A program made the translations under genes and the position numbers. Of a stretch of 64,000 nt of DNA, positions 25,905-37,345 are shown piece after piece (position 1 is the first letter of the stretch; each line of letters opens with the position of its first letter). The notes below the pieces were generated by a model. The model did no database searches. It was not told the origin of the DNA and worked only from the letters and a program-made list of their open reading frames with translations. Origin of the DNA: Epiperipatus broadwayi (Eukaryota > Onychophora > Udeonychophora > Euonychophora > Peripatidae); assembly GCA_028023455.1 (NCBI GenBank), contig JAQFVV010012396.1, forward strand, positions 4,621,656-4,685,655, written 5' to 3'.

Positions 25905-26275
25905 TTGATGATGGTATTTTACTTGTAATTATATATTGGACTATTTACATTATCTACTATAAGTATTGAATGTCTTTAGAAAAATTTAACTTTACTTAAA
26001 TATTCCATATAGATTCATCTCTTAGTAATATCACATAGGTTAGTATATGCACAATATTTCAAAAAGTATCACTCTCCTTTCTAATGTTGATGGTCTCAGC
26101 AGTGACAGTACTAGCATGGGAATCAAACTTGGACCCTTAGATTCTTAAATATTGAAATTTTCAGATAGCAGATGAATGTATTTGGAATATTTAAATAAAG
26201 TTAAATTTTTCTAAAGATATTCAATACTTATATTAAATGTTGGAAATATTACAATATAAAAATACAACTACTATG
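25905..26275. mobile_element. Foldback element, internally deleted relative of 2636-3560
   Basis: Starts with GATGATGGTATTTTACTTG and the segment TGAATGTCTTTAGAAAAA at about 25970, and ends with the inverse (TTTTTCTAAAGATATTCA, about 26207-26224) plus a further 45 bp of matching arm. The left arm contains the B-box side of the tRNA-like head on the minus strand (reverse of GGGAATCAAACTTGG, about 26117-26131). The head's start and the central loop present in the larger copy are missing. This is the deletion pattern expected of a non-autonomous foldback family. Confidence 0.7.
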
Positions 26276-27440
26276 TATTATGTATCTTTAAAAATTGAAT
26301 TCAAAAACTTCAAATGAAAATTTTTAATTTTTTAAACATTGATGATTTAAAAATAGAATTAGTAGATTATAAGATAAAGAAAATCTTGTTTAATGAAAAA
26401 TTTTCTGCTGTTTGTTTGGTATTTTTTTGTATGGGATTTATAATTAATCATGCAGAAAATTTAATAAAATTCGGAAATGAAACCAACTACTTGTCTATAT
26501 ATAGTGAGCTAAAGATTGTGAAAAGGGCATTTGATACTTTTTCATTAAATTAGCAAAAAAACTCCAATCTTGTAATATGATATTTTCAATTCTTCATTTT
26601 CTTGATTGGTTTCCAATATTAATTTCAGAAGTTGTTTTTTGTTTTTTTTTTGTAATTGTATAATTAATTCTTTTTTCCTCCATATACAACTAATTTTGGA
26701 AGTCTACTAATTTTACATTTAAATTAACAATATCCAGTCAATTAAATTTAAATTCCATTTTATGAGCAGACATAATAAATTGTACATTTGTTTCTAATTA
26801 AATTGTTAAAACGTTTTCAAAAAAACTTTTCATTTGCTAAATATCTAATAAATATTTTTAATAATAAATGCTAAATGTTTTAATTGAATTTTAATTGGTA
26901 TAAATGTAATAATCCAAATTTGACCGTTTTTCAAATACATCTGTTAAATGCACATGTATATGTATTTTTTTTTAAATATATAATATATTGCAAAAGTTGT
27001 TTCTTTAAATAGATCAAAGATGTGGACATGAAAGACAACACATGAATAACATTTACTGCACTTTATAATATTCACACTACTATCTAAACCAAAAATATAG
27101 TTATTTTGCTTTTTAAATGTATATGTATGTAAATATGCATAAAATATTTAATTAAAACAATACTGGTAGATAATACTCATTATGTTTCCTTTTACTAACT
27201 AAATACTGATAATTAAATATGAGTGTTTAAATTTTAAAATTAGAAAAAAAAATATAGTGAAGATAAGAGAAAGATAAAAAAAGGAAATATATATATATAT
27301 ATGTTTGTTTAAATTACACCTTAAAATATTTCTCTACCACTTATAATTATTTCTCACTGACAGTAAATAAAGATTTTATAAAAAAAAAAAAAACAGTTGA
27401 TTTATTTTAATGTTCAATATGTCAGAATTAATTTAAAATA
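26276..27440. other. AT-rich DNA without recognisable genes
   Basis: A 79-codon plus-strand frame at 26314-26553 has no recognisable motif and an AT-driven composition; it is not called as a gene. Confidence 0.5.
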
Positions 27441-27540
<100 letters not shown>

Positions 27541-28183
27541 ATAATTTAAAAATGAATAATTCTCTAGTAAGTTTAAACTATTATTAATTAAAGATTATTT
27601 TTTTAAAACATAGTAAAACTTAATTATTGAATTTTCAAATAAGGGAAATATTTTTATTTTATTTTAAAGAGTGTGGTGTGCTTAAACATATACCAAAATG
27701 CCTAAAAGTTTGTATTTTTCATAATCTTCATCACTTCATTTTATTTATGTATTTATTTACACATTTGAAACCAATCATCGAATCATCTTACTTATATTAA
27801 CTATTGTTTGTGTACAAAAACAAATAAATACAATTTATGATTATTTTCTGTTGCAAACGTAATTATTTTTAATGTTATTTGGAGGGGTATATATAGTTTA
27901 GAATGGCAGGATTGAGAACTATCCCAATTTGTCACTTAAATTGCTCAAAATCACAGATCTCTCATGAAACTAATCATTTTATTATTTTTATTCACAATCA
28001 ATTCTACTTTGGAATTGTAATTCCAATTGAGTTTATATGTACTATTTATGTTATGCATACTTAATGCAATTTTGCAGCCAATAATTTTGATTTTTTTGTC
28101 TAATTATTTTTAGTGAATTATAACCTAGCATATATATCTCCATCATCTTAAAAAGCATTAGACCAATGTTATGATTTTTTTGT

Positions 28184-28237
28184 CTTATTACTTTTAGTAT
28201 ATATATATATATATATATATATACTAAAAGTAATAAG
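28184..28237. repeat. Palindrome: 17-bp arms around an AT core
   Basis: CTTATTACTTTTAGTAT (28184-28200) is followed by 20 bp of AT repeat and then by its exact reverse complement (28221-28237). Same design as the palindromes at 11575 and 49199. Confidence 0.95.
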
Positions 28238-28369
28238 AGGATTTGGGGAAAATACTATTGCTTACATATATATATATATAACCTATTTATACAGTATATT
28301 GAATGTTTACTATAATATATAGAAGAATTTGAACTTAGGATTTTCAATCTATATTTATCCTCCATTATA

Positions 28370-28740
28370 TCTCAAATAACTGATATACATGACTAACTGC
28401 CCTCATGTGAAAAAGATAAACGATCCCCAATATATGTATTTTATGCAGAACAGCATGTATCAGTTGGGTCAGATCATAATCTCCCATACGTATACACAAT
28501 CAATGCTCAGTTTATATTAAGATAGCAATTCCATAAACCTTAATGGACAGGCCTCAATCCTCTCACCCTTTCAACAATTCAACCATCCATTTTACTGACA
28601 AACCAATGATGGATTGCTCAAAAGCCTTTGGTGGATTTAATAATGTAGACCTACCCATGTGGACATTACATCAATCTAAGCCCTCATATATATTAAAAAT
28701 AATAACCAAAGTCACTTTTCCATTTTAAACATAAGATTAT
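28370..28740. other. Unassigned stretch of lower AT content
   Basis: This segment has visibly more G and C than its surroundings, and a plus-strand frame at 28543-28728 begins MDRPQSSHPFNNSTIHFTDK. I could not match it to a family; a degraded retroelement is a guess only. Confidence 0.3.
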
Positions 28741-28775
28741 ACTAAAAAAAAAAGTCTGGCAAAATAATTTGTGAA

Positions 28776-28845
28776 AGATCATCATCATCATTTTCAACTA
28801 TTATGGATCTGGATAAAGATCTCTCCAAGTTCAATCCACCTTCTC
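28776..28845 (-). mobile_element. 5'-truncated RTE-type LINE tail, reverse copy
   Basis: On the minus strand it reads TTGAACTTGGAGAGATCTTT, then degraded sequence, then GATGATGATGATCTTTC. The other copy ends AAACTTGGAGAGATCTTTAA... and (TGA)n at 17545-17600. Only the last ~70 bp of the element is present, as is usual for aborted target-primed reverse transcription. Confidence 0.75.
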
Positions 28846-28888
28846 TGAAATATACTTCTGTATATATTTTAGTGTAAAATTATATATA

Positions 28889-29017
<129 letters not shown>

Positions 29018-31727
29018 GTGGAATATTATTAATCTGAATGCTTATTATTTAAGAACTTTTATTATCCAAACAAAATTTCAAAAAAAAACCTTTAATCTTT
29101 TATATTAAATAAATGATTTTGTACACATATTTTATATATATCTATAATATTCTGTAAATATTTATAAATTTAATACATCTAATTTCAGTAGGCTTCTATC
29201 TTCGTTTTTATTTTAACAGAGTTCTTATTTACATTGAGATAAAAGATCTATTCTTGAAATCTGAAAAATTCATCAACCTGAAAAAATAATTTTGATTAAT
29301 AGTATTTTAACTGCATTACATAACTAAATACAATCTGCTCATCTATTCAATACTAGTTTTAGCTTAAATTTAAAAGATTTGATGTCTGGTTTGAAGCAAA
29401 GCTTAAAATATCAGCTATGTAATATTTCATTTATAATAAATTTTAACAACAGAATGGACAAACTTTTTAATTGTGTGTTGAATCCAATAAATATAGCTTC
29501 TTTTATTTTTATTTTTCTGTCATTAATTTTTTTATTTATATAAACATCTCCATATTTAAGTCTAAACAATTTTTTTACATACAAATATGATTATTATCAT
29601 AAAAAATGGACGGTATAGTTTGCTCATAATTTTTAATAGCTTTTATTCAATGGTACCATTTGATTATATTTATTATAAAATACCTTAATTCATGTTATTA
29701 TACAATTGACATTATTCATGATATTAACTTACATCCTTTGGCTGCTTTTTTAAATAATTAATTGCATAATTTTATCAAATATAGGGAAAGTAAGTATTCA
29801 AAGTTAAAATATCTAAAATATTTTTTGGCATTTTTGGCAGCTTCATGTATTAATTAATTTTTTTTTAAATACAATATTACATAAATCTATTATTTTAAAA
29901 AGCTATTTAGAATCAATAAGTGCATTTCTTTAATATATATTTTGATGTTTCAATCAGGTGATATTAGAATTTATAAAGATTAGAACTTAGATATAAACAA
30001 CTTTTTATTTTAATAACTTTATCTAAAATAGTCTGAGAAATTTTGTAACTCAATTTATACTCACTGCCCAATTTCTAATCTCATCACAACATTGCATGCA
30101 TATATATTTTTGATGGCAATACATTATTTTACAATGTGGATCAATTTCAAATTAGAAAAAATATTAAATTTTTGACTTTATATGGGATTCAGTACTATTT
30201 ACAGTATTTCCATCTAATGGGATTAAATTATATCTAAACTTAATTTCTGGAACTATATAAAACTAAAATGTGGAAAACAAAACTATAAAAAAAAATATTT
30301 ACAAAAAGAGTTATTATTCCCTTAAATATACTAAAAAGTAAAAAATAAATTTTCTTCAACTGTCACAATATTACAAAGAAGTGAAGCACTCATGTTTAGA
30401 AAAAAGAATATTGTGAAAAGTGGTAATAATTTATTTTTTGCTTTTTTTTTTTTAACTTTTTAATGCCTTATGTGAATAAAGCTATTTTTTTTTTAAAAAA
30501 AAATTTTTTATTTATTATTGATTATCCTTTATAGCATATAAATGCATTAACTATATTAAATGAGCAATTTTTTTAATGTTACGTATAAAAGTTTAATGTT
30601 TTAAACATACTTTTTTTTACATCTACATCGATATTTTTGAGTTAAGGTACTAATAATTATGTGTGTTGATGATTTTGTATCTATAATAATAAATTTAAGT
30701 TATATCAGAGAATGTGTCAAATTTTTTATATGTTTAATACACTCAAATGTCAAAAACACTTCTAAATTTACCGCATTTCAAATCATATTATGTAATTTTT
30801 AACAATATATTTATCAATACTATAAACAAGATCTACAGACTCATTCATATGATGAAGTGGAAATTTTATTTTGTACATCTGTGCATTTCCAAAAACCTAG
30901 TAGTCTATATATTTTCCTATTAAAAGCCAATTTCAATTTTTATTAAATGAATCTAAATTTTTCATACTGATTTCTTTATCTTGTAAATCTTATTTCTTTT
31001 CCTAAAAAAATTGCAGTTTATAGGAAAAATATTTTTTAATTAAAAAGATATGATCCATAAAGCCAAATCATGTTATATGTTTGTATAACTGTACTATGTT
31101 ATCACATTATGAATCAAAGCATTTACACACTATCTATCAGTTAATTGTAAATATAAAATATTAGCTATGATATATAATAGCTAAATTCTACATAATAAAT
31201 TATGATAATGTAAAACTCACAGAACTGAGTTAAATGGAATCTCATTCATCAACTGTGATAAGTCTTCACATTATAATAATCATAAATAAAGTAGGCTTAA
31301 ATATAATTTATATTAAACAAACTTCATTTGCTTTATCTGCAAATGTTAAAACTAAAATACACACAATTATTAAATGTGGATGCAATGTTTCTCATTTGAT
31401 CATCAAAGTTAAACTATGTTACTAATTGGAAATGTATACAGCAGTAGAGTGATAAATTTGGAGTGAAAGATTTCATAATCAACTTTCAATTGTCTAATGT
31501 ATATTTAAAAAAAAGTATTTGATTTCATACTAGTTACATAGAATTTTTAAGTGCTCAATTTATCATTAGGATTATTCTCTATCACATGACTTTCTAGTAA
31601 CTAATTATATGATTGTCCAATAATTTATTTATTTATTTATATGATTTTTATTCATGCATATAATTATTTAAATAAAATAAAACCCATTTTTACACAAATG
31701 TATACATATATATTAGTGTGTGTTAAT
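29018..31727. other. AT-rich DNA without recognisable genes
   Basis: No gene seen. About 29050-29340 shows patchy resemblance to 5580-5900. A 63-codon frame at 31234-31425 has no recognisable motif. Confidence 0.45.
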
Positions 31728-31744
31728 AAAAAATATTTGCTTTA

Positions 31745-31842
31745 GTCAAGCGTTGGTGGTCGAGAGGTCAGCATAGCTGCCTTACAAGCAGTTATTCGGA
31801 TTATCAAGTTCGCTTCCCGGCCGATGCTATGACACATGAAAA
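31745..31842 (+). mobile_element. tRNA-like mini-retroposon, copy 2
   Basis: Starts GTCAAGCGTTGGTGGTCGAG, contains a hairpin CTGC-CTTACAA-GCAG shaped like an anticodon arm, then AAGTTCGCTTCCCGG (B box) and the tail GATGCTATGACACATGA followed by A residues. Exact 17-bp direct repeats (AAAAAATATTTGCTTTA at 31728-31744 and 31843-31859) flank it. The insertion is therefore only about 98 bp, essentially a tRNA-like unit plus a 17-nt family-specific tail and short A run, retroposed into an A-rich site. Confidence 0.9.
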
Positions 31843-31859
31843 AAAAAATATTTGCTTTA

Positions 31860-33479
31860 TTTAAACGTGACAGATGAAATTCATAATTATTGATTTAATA
31901 GTTTTACGCAATTAACAAGCATTTTAATAAGCTCCAATCAGGCAGAAATTTAATTAATTTGATTTTACTTATGACAAACAAAAGGCATCAACCATTCACA
32001 TTAGATATAATTAATAATATATATTAATATAAATCAGATTGAGAGAAGTTAGTAATCATTCTCTATAAAACTTCTAAGATGTTTAAAACCTCTTTCAATC
32101 TTATTGTAATGTTTGTATTCAAATTTTATAAAAACGAAACGTTTTCTAATACATTTTCCCATTTCCTATCCAATCTTCTTAAGATCTCACAAATTTCATA
32201 AGAAAAAGATTTGCTATGAGACCTGAAGAAAACGTTCAGTCATTGAAACTGCTATAGAAAATTAATTTAAGAAAAAGTGCATTAGGAGAAAATATGTGAA
32301 TGTGTTTTAAGATTCTTTATAATATAAAATGTTTTTAGAAATTTGTTCACTTAAAAAATGATATAAAAACTTTCAGTAAAAGAAGACTTTATTCATCCTA
32401 GATTAAAATCTAGTCTGAACATAAAGTTTTTTTACTAATCATTTTTTATTTACAAATCATAATCCATATAAATTTTAGTCAAATAAATTTGAAAAGTAAG
32501 ATAGTACCACAGTTATTGAAAATGTATTTATGCATTTATATTCAAAAGAAAAAGTGTAACAAAAATAGTTTTTTTTTTCAACATTATGTGAATGATGTAA
32601 TAATAGCAGGATTAATAAGTAAATTTGTTCTAGATATTTTAAGATGGCTTACTCACTTGTTTCTTCATATTTGAACAAAATCACTAAAAAAATCATTTGT
32701 GATAAACTATGGCAACTTTGTCACTGAAATATAATAAACTGATTGCAATAACAACTTCACTTATATATTAGAACATTTTATTGCCTTTTCAGTGCCTAGC
32801 ACTCTTTTCAAAAGCAAACATTACTAGACTAGTAAGAAATGAAAAAAACATTATTTAAATCTTCATGAATTTTTAAAATAATTATTATAATTATTACACT
32901 TACAATGTCTCTAACATTTACACTTTGATTTGATCTGCTTTAAAATATTGATTCCTTCTTAAACTTAATCCAAATGTTTTTCAATCCAAATAATTCATAC
33001 ACAAGCTTTTTTAAAAAAAAACATTAGAAAAATCACAATTGTTTTAGCTTCTTATTTTCTTTTATGGCTAATTAGAGTAGTAAAAATCTTTAAGAGATAG
33101 GCTTGTTCTGCCTATAATATAAAATCCTACAAAAAAAAATATAATAATGTAAGTGTAAAATTTTAAAAAGGAGCTACTAAATGTACAATGATAAATTTTT
33201 AAAATTTAAATTTAGCAGTTGAAGTTAGGAGATATAAATAAAAGGTGAGTTAAACTTTGTTTAAAATAATATTATAGATTAAAATAAAATATAAATTATT
33301 GAATGAATAAATTATAAATATTGGTTATTAGTAAAATGAATAATAATATGGTAAAATATAAAAGATATTAAGTTAGAGTTAAATATTTAAGAGTAATAAG
33401 AATAAAATTTTTTAAAAAAATAGAATATATATGTTTATAGAAGGTTTTAATTAATAAATATATAATGTAAAAAAGAGTA
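31860..33479. other. AT-rich DNA without recognisable genes
   Basis: No gene seen. A 61-codon frame at 32489-32674 has no recognisable motif. Confidence 0.5.
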
Positions 33480-33512
33480 ATATATATATATAACTCTGTG
33501 GATGGCTTGTGT

Positions 33513-33533
33513 GACCAAGTCGAAACGTCAGTA
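33513..33533 (+). ncRNA. Hammerhead-like motif, degenerate
   Basis: The segment GAC-CAA-GTC-GAAAC followed by GTCA and GTA can form stem II, the conserved GAAA strand, a two-pair stem III with a GTCA loop and a GTA cleavage triplet. The expected CUGANGA strand before stem II is not preserved (CTTGTGT is found), so this copy is not expected to cleave. Confidence 0.35.
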
Positions 33534-33614
33534 TATTGATATTAAAAGTTTTTAACACGGATGAACCCGCAAAATATGTATTTTATATATTTAACCCGTG
33601 CAAATCTTCGTTTT

Positions 33615-33675
<61 letters not shown>

Positions 33676-33767
33676 ATAAATGAATGATGATTATAAGATG
33701 TATATATAGAATATAAATTATATGTTCATGTAGATATATATTTACATGTTTGTATTATGTTGTAGTA

Positions 33768-33805
33768 CTGAAGAAGATTGCTGGGGCAATCAAAACTGTA
33801 AAGTA
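33768..33805 (+). ncRNA. Hammerhead-like motif, better preserved
   Basis: CTGAAGA (33768-33774) matches the CUGANGA core. GATTGC-TGGG-GCAATC forms a perfect six-pair stem II. AAAAC follows where GAAAC is expected (the catalytic G is replaced by A), then a six-base loop and GTA. The outer stem I is only two pairs. The motif is close to Penelope-type hammerheads but the altered G predicts inactivity. Confidence 0.45.
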
Positions 33806-34067
33806 TAAAAGAGGTTGTTAATTAAAGAATTGTGCAACAGTATTAAATTGCATGCATGATTTACTATTATATAAAATATAAAAATAATGATATTCATATT
33901 AAGATATATAGTCATATCTTATGACTCATTTTTTTTAGTGAACCAATATCATAAATATAAGGTTTTATTATAATAATGAAATATGAATTTTTAAATTTAT
34001 AGACTCATAATTATATATATATATTTAATGAAATTAAAGTTTATGAAATATATATAGTTATATATAA

Positions 34068-34631
34068 ACAGGTCAATTTTATAAAGATTATTTGAGTGTT
34101 GGCTACTCTGATAAATTTGTTAAAAGTATTTTATTTAATAGTAATATTTGTAATGATGTAAAGGATAAAGGAAAATATGATTTTATTTCTTTGCCATTTA
34201 AATTGTCTTCTTATAAAATTGTATGTAAGAATAATAATTTGTTTGGAAATAAAAAACTTGCTTGGAAAAGGGGTGTTACTTTGAATAATTTATTAAATAA
34301 TACAAAGAAAAATTTTGATAGGAAGAATATTCTTGGTGTAGTGTATTTTATCCCTTGTTTTTATAAGGTTTACATAGGTCAGAGTAGTTTGAGTTTAAAT
34401 GAAAAAATAATGGTTTATAAAAGTAGGGTTAGAAATAAATATCTTAGTTTTGCTTTGTATGTCCATGAAAAAGATACAGGCCACATTATTAATGTTGATG
34501 AAGCTAATGTTGTCTTTGCTGAGGGAAATAAAATTAAAAAAATTAAAGAATCTTTATTATTGAAAATTTATTATTCCAAACAATTAGCTTATTTAAAAGT
34601 TGATTTAACATTAAGGGTGGATGAGAAGTAA
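34068..34631 (+). pseudogene. Penelope-like GIY-YIG endonuclease fragment
   Basis: The open frame runs from 34068 to the TAA at 34629-34631 and has no natural ATG start, so it is a fragment. Counting from the TTG at 34092, residues 82-96 read GVVYFIPCFYKVYIG, the paired GIY and YIG motifs of the GIY-YIG nuclease fold. They are followed by HEKDTGH (about 126-132) and, near residue 152, ESLLLKIYY, where the catalytic Glu of the family sits. This C-terminal arrangement is typical of Penelope-like elements, where the nuclease follows the reverse transcriptase and nicks target DNA. The region before residue 80 looks like the RT-nuclease linker. The RT itself is absent. The frame is intact over 188 codons, so decay is limited in this part. 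Confidence 0.8.
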
Positions 34632-34830
34632 ATGGATTTGTTGATAATGTTTAATATAAATATGGTGTTGTTTTGTAGCTTTTTATACTTGAGAAGTTTG
34701 CTTGTAGCAGTGAAATCATTGACTGTGTTTTTGATTTTATTTTTTAGTCTGTTTGAGTTTTGGATTTGGGGAAATTTTAATTATAGTTATATATGTGTAT
34801 ATAAAATTTTAAATGCATAATAAATATGAT

Positions 34831-35459
34831 AATATATTAACATTTATATAGTAAATATGATTATATATATTAATGTAAAATAAAAATTATTTTATTATAT
34901 TTCAATGTATTCTTTAAACAATTGGTGATTAAAACATAATAATTTTTATAAATATTTTAACCGCTATTCGAAACTGTTGATTCTACAAATATGCATTACC
35001 ATTTATGATAAGTCCACGATATTTTATTCATATAAATATTATGTGTGATTATCATATTTTTTATCCATTAAATATATTTTCCTTTGTTTTGACACGATTT
35101 ATGTTTATACTTACATTTATAAATATATATATATATATACATCATTAATGTACACGAAATTCTGTCTTTTTAAATTTTAATTAACAATAAAAAGCAAAAT
35201 TTCTCACAATAATTCATTCAACTTTTAAATGCAAATTAAATTTTATACTTTAAATATATCCGTTTTTTTTTAAAAAAAAAAAAAACATTTTTGACATAAA
35301 AATTAACAATATATAATCAAAAACTTTACTAAAAAAAACCTTTTTTTTTTTCTAAATAACTATACCCAATTATCTACGACATCGACTCGCCAAAAAAAAA
35401 GGTGAATCATAAGATTTAAATAAATTTACAATTTATTGGTTCTTAAATTAGTTCAATTA
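34831..35459. other. AT-rich DNA between element and mitochondrial insert
   Basis: No gene recognised. Mitochondrial tRNA genes would be expected left of tRNA-Phe if the insert extended this far, but none could be identified with confidence. Confidence 0.4.
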
Positions 35460-35465
35460 TTAGTT

Positions 35466-35530
35466 TCTAATTAAAAATTTATTGTTGCATCTTATTGCCT
35501 TCAACAATATACTAAAAGCTAACTTAAAAT
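35466..35530 (-). pseudogene. trnF: Mitochondrial tRNA-Phe (GAA) relic
   Basis: On the minus strand TATTG-TTGAAGG-CAATA forms a perfect five-pair anticodon arm with anticodon GAA (plus-strand positions 35500-35502). It is preceded by GTTAGCTTTTAGTA, typical of the D-arm region of arthropod tRNA-Phe. It sits directly beyond the 3' end of ND5, the ancestral position. Acceptor pairing looks poor, as expected of a decaying copy. Confidence 0.65.
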
Positions 35531-35539
35531 AAAAAATAC

Positions 35540-37140
35540 AAAACAAATATAATACTGATTAATATACTAAATAAATAGGTTTTAATTGATTTTTTTTTTT
35601 AATTTTTGTAAAAAATTATACCCATTTATTATTAAAACAAAAATCCCTTAAGGTCCAATGATTCAACCCATGTAACATCAACTTTCTCAAAAAAGAATAT
35701 ACCAAATTTAAAAAGAATTGAGACCTAATTTTAGGAAAAAATCATATGCGAGAAAATATTTTTTTTATATTTTTCCTTTAAAATAAAAAACATTTTTCTT
35801 GCATTCTTAATATTTAACTTCCTCCAATTAACGTAATTAATAATGTTAAAATTTTCATTAGCATTTTTTATTCAATTAAAATCGATCTCTAAAAATCAAT
35901 CATCTAAATAAAGAGCCCCTAATAATAGCTTCAATTCATATTATTATAGCAGAATTTCTTCCTTTTTTCATCAACAATAAAATGTTTTTTTTTTCAAAAA
36001 GATTAAAAAGCTATTCAAATAGAATAGGACACAGTTATTGATGATGCAATAAACTATATAACAAACGAAATTAAATTTCAATTTCTATAACAAAATATTT
36101 TTTTAAAATTACATCTTTAAAATAAAATCCTGCTGAAAAAGAAATTCCACATAAAGCTAAATCAACTGTATTTAAACACATTCTTACTTTTGGTAATTGA
36201 TTGGTTACAAATCCTAATATTCAAATATCTTGAATATGATTAAAATTGTGAGTAATTCTTCCAGAACAAATTAATAATAATGCTTTAAATACTGCATGAG
36301 TTAATAAATGGAAAAATGCTAAAATTGGAAATACTAAAAAAACAATTCTTATTATTAAACCTAATTGATTAAGAGTTGATAATACACTAATTTTCTTAAT
36401 ATCATATTCAAAATTGCAACAATTCTTGCTATTATTGTAGTTAATCTTGATATAAATAATAAACAAACTTTAAACATTATTTCTCTATTAAAATCAAATT
36501 ATTAATAAACTTCTAGCAGTAACAAATATAGATGAATGACAAAAACTGATACAGAAGTTGCAGCTGCTATAGCAGTAGGCAGTCATGCTGAAAAAGGAAT
36601 ATGAGCATGTTTAGTAACTCCAGCTACAATTAGACTAACACAATTGTAACACAAATATTATCAAATAAAGATATAAAAAAAATTCAATTCCCATGATTCA
36701 ATACATACGTAATACAAATTAAAAAGGCAACATCTGCCACTCAATTTTTCAAAATAGTTAATATTCCAGCTCTATTAGATTTTTTATTTTAATAATAAAT
36801 TACTAACACATATGATACTAATCCTAATTCTTTCCATTCTAATAAAATTGAAATTAAATTTGGAGAGATAACCTAAAAAATTATAGAGATAATAAACAAA
36901 TTCACAATAATACAAAACCGCAACTCATTTTTCTGTTCTTTTACATATTCTATCCTAAATTTTATAAAAGATCCAGAAATAAAAAAATTACAATTATAAA
37001 TACAATTGACATTCAATTAAAAGCCATAGTTATAATAATTCCTCTAGAATTAATTTCTAAAAATTCAAATTTAAAAATATAAACAAGCTTATTATTACAA
37101 AAATAAACTCTAATTATAAATTCAATATATATATATATTA
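35540..37140 (-). pseudogene. nad5: Mitochondrial NADH dehydrogenase subunit 5 relic
   Basis: The minus strand encodes, in N-to-C order, NRAGILTILKN (near 36770), HAHIPFSAWLPTAIAAATSV (near 36550-36610), EYDIKKISVLSTLNQLGLII (36340-36410), LAFFHLLTHAVFKALLLICS (36270-36330), HIQDI-W-ILGFVTNQLPKV (36180-36240) and LALCGISFSAGFYFKDVILK (36090-36160). These are core membrane segments of complex I subunit ND5, including the proton-channel region with the conserved LTHA(x)FKALLF segment. Several frameshifts separate the blocks and the C-terminal part is hard to follow. As a nuclear copy it cannot be translated usefully; TGA at a Trp position would act as a stop. Confidence 0.9.
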
Positions 37141-37149
37141 TTAATTGTA

Positions 37150-37215
37150 AATCTCAATTTCTCCACTAATTTTTGATTTCACAAATCAATATTAATAACT
37201 TCTTTATTCAAATAA
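37150..37215 (-). pseudogene. trnH: Mitochondrial tRNA-His (GTG) relic
   Basis: On the minus strand TTGAT-TTGTGAA-ATCAA is a perfect five-pair anticodon arm with anticodon GTG (plus-strand 37180-37182). It lies immediately before the 5' end of ND5, where arthropod tRNA-His belongs. Confidence 0.65.
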
Positions 37216-37280
37216 ATTTAAAATATTGATTTTGTAAATCAACTCTTAAACTAAAAGCAGTTTATTTACACTAAACAAAC

Positions 37281-37340
37281 CTCATGGCAGAAAAATGTAA
37301 GAATTTAAGTTTCATAAATATTATAATTTCATTAATTTTC
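37281..37340 (+). pseudogene. trnL2: Mitochondrial tRNA-Leu(UUR)-like relic
   Basis: The plus strand reads CTCATGGCAGAAAAATG and then GAATTTAAGTTTC. This resembles the arthropod tRNA-Leu(UUR) pattern of ATGGCAGA..AGTGCA and an anticodon arm with TAA. In ancestral order this gene lies between COI and COII, not beside tRNA-His, so the insert is either rearranged or a second fragment. Confidence 0.4.
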
Positions 37341-37345
37341 TATTT

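Larger units (their letters stand above)
33480..34830 (+). mobile_element. Penelope-like element fragment
   Basis: A plus-strand frame ending in a GIY-YIG domain (34068-34631) is the 3' part of a Penelope-like element protein. Two hammerhead-like motifs precede it (33513-33533 and 33768-33805), which is informative because Penelope-like elements are known to carry hammerhead ribozymes in their terminal repeat-like regions. The reverse transcriptase that should lie upstream of the endonuclease is missing: less than 300 bp separates the second motif from the start of the frame. An AT repeat at about 33618-33668 splits the 5' part. Confidence 0.65.
35460..37345. mobile_element. Nuclear insert of mitochondrial DNA (NUMT)
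   Basis: Contiguous remnants of tRNA-Phe (minus), ND5 (minus) and tRNA-His (minus), in the order and orientation of arthropod mitochondrial genomes when the window's plus strand is taken as the majority strand. A Leu(UUR)-like tRNA on the plus strand follows. ND5 is broken by frameshifts and deletions and is surrounded by nuclear retroelements, so a mitochondrial contig is unlikely. Within the ND5 frame TGA stands at a Trp position, consistent with the invertebrate mitochondrial code. The ends are approximate. Confidence 0.85.

Noticed and set aside
26314-26553. 79-codon plus-strand frame
   Set aside because: No motif, AT-driven residues, and it begins just beside a foldback element end.
34632-34820. 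62-codon frame directly after the GIY-YIG stop
   Set aside because: Hydrophobic and T-rich, most likely 3' untranslated sequence of the Penelope-like element.
37200-37262. Possible mitochondrial tRNA-Thr on the plus strand
   Set aside because: The anticodon arm (TGT) is perfect but the D arm and acceptor pairing are unconvincing, so it is mentioned only as part of a finding.
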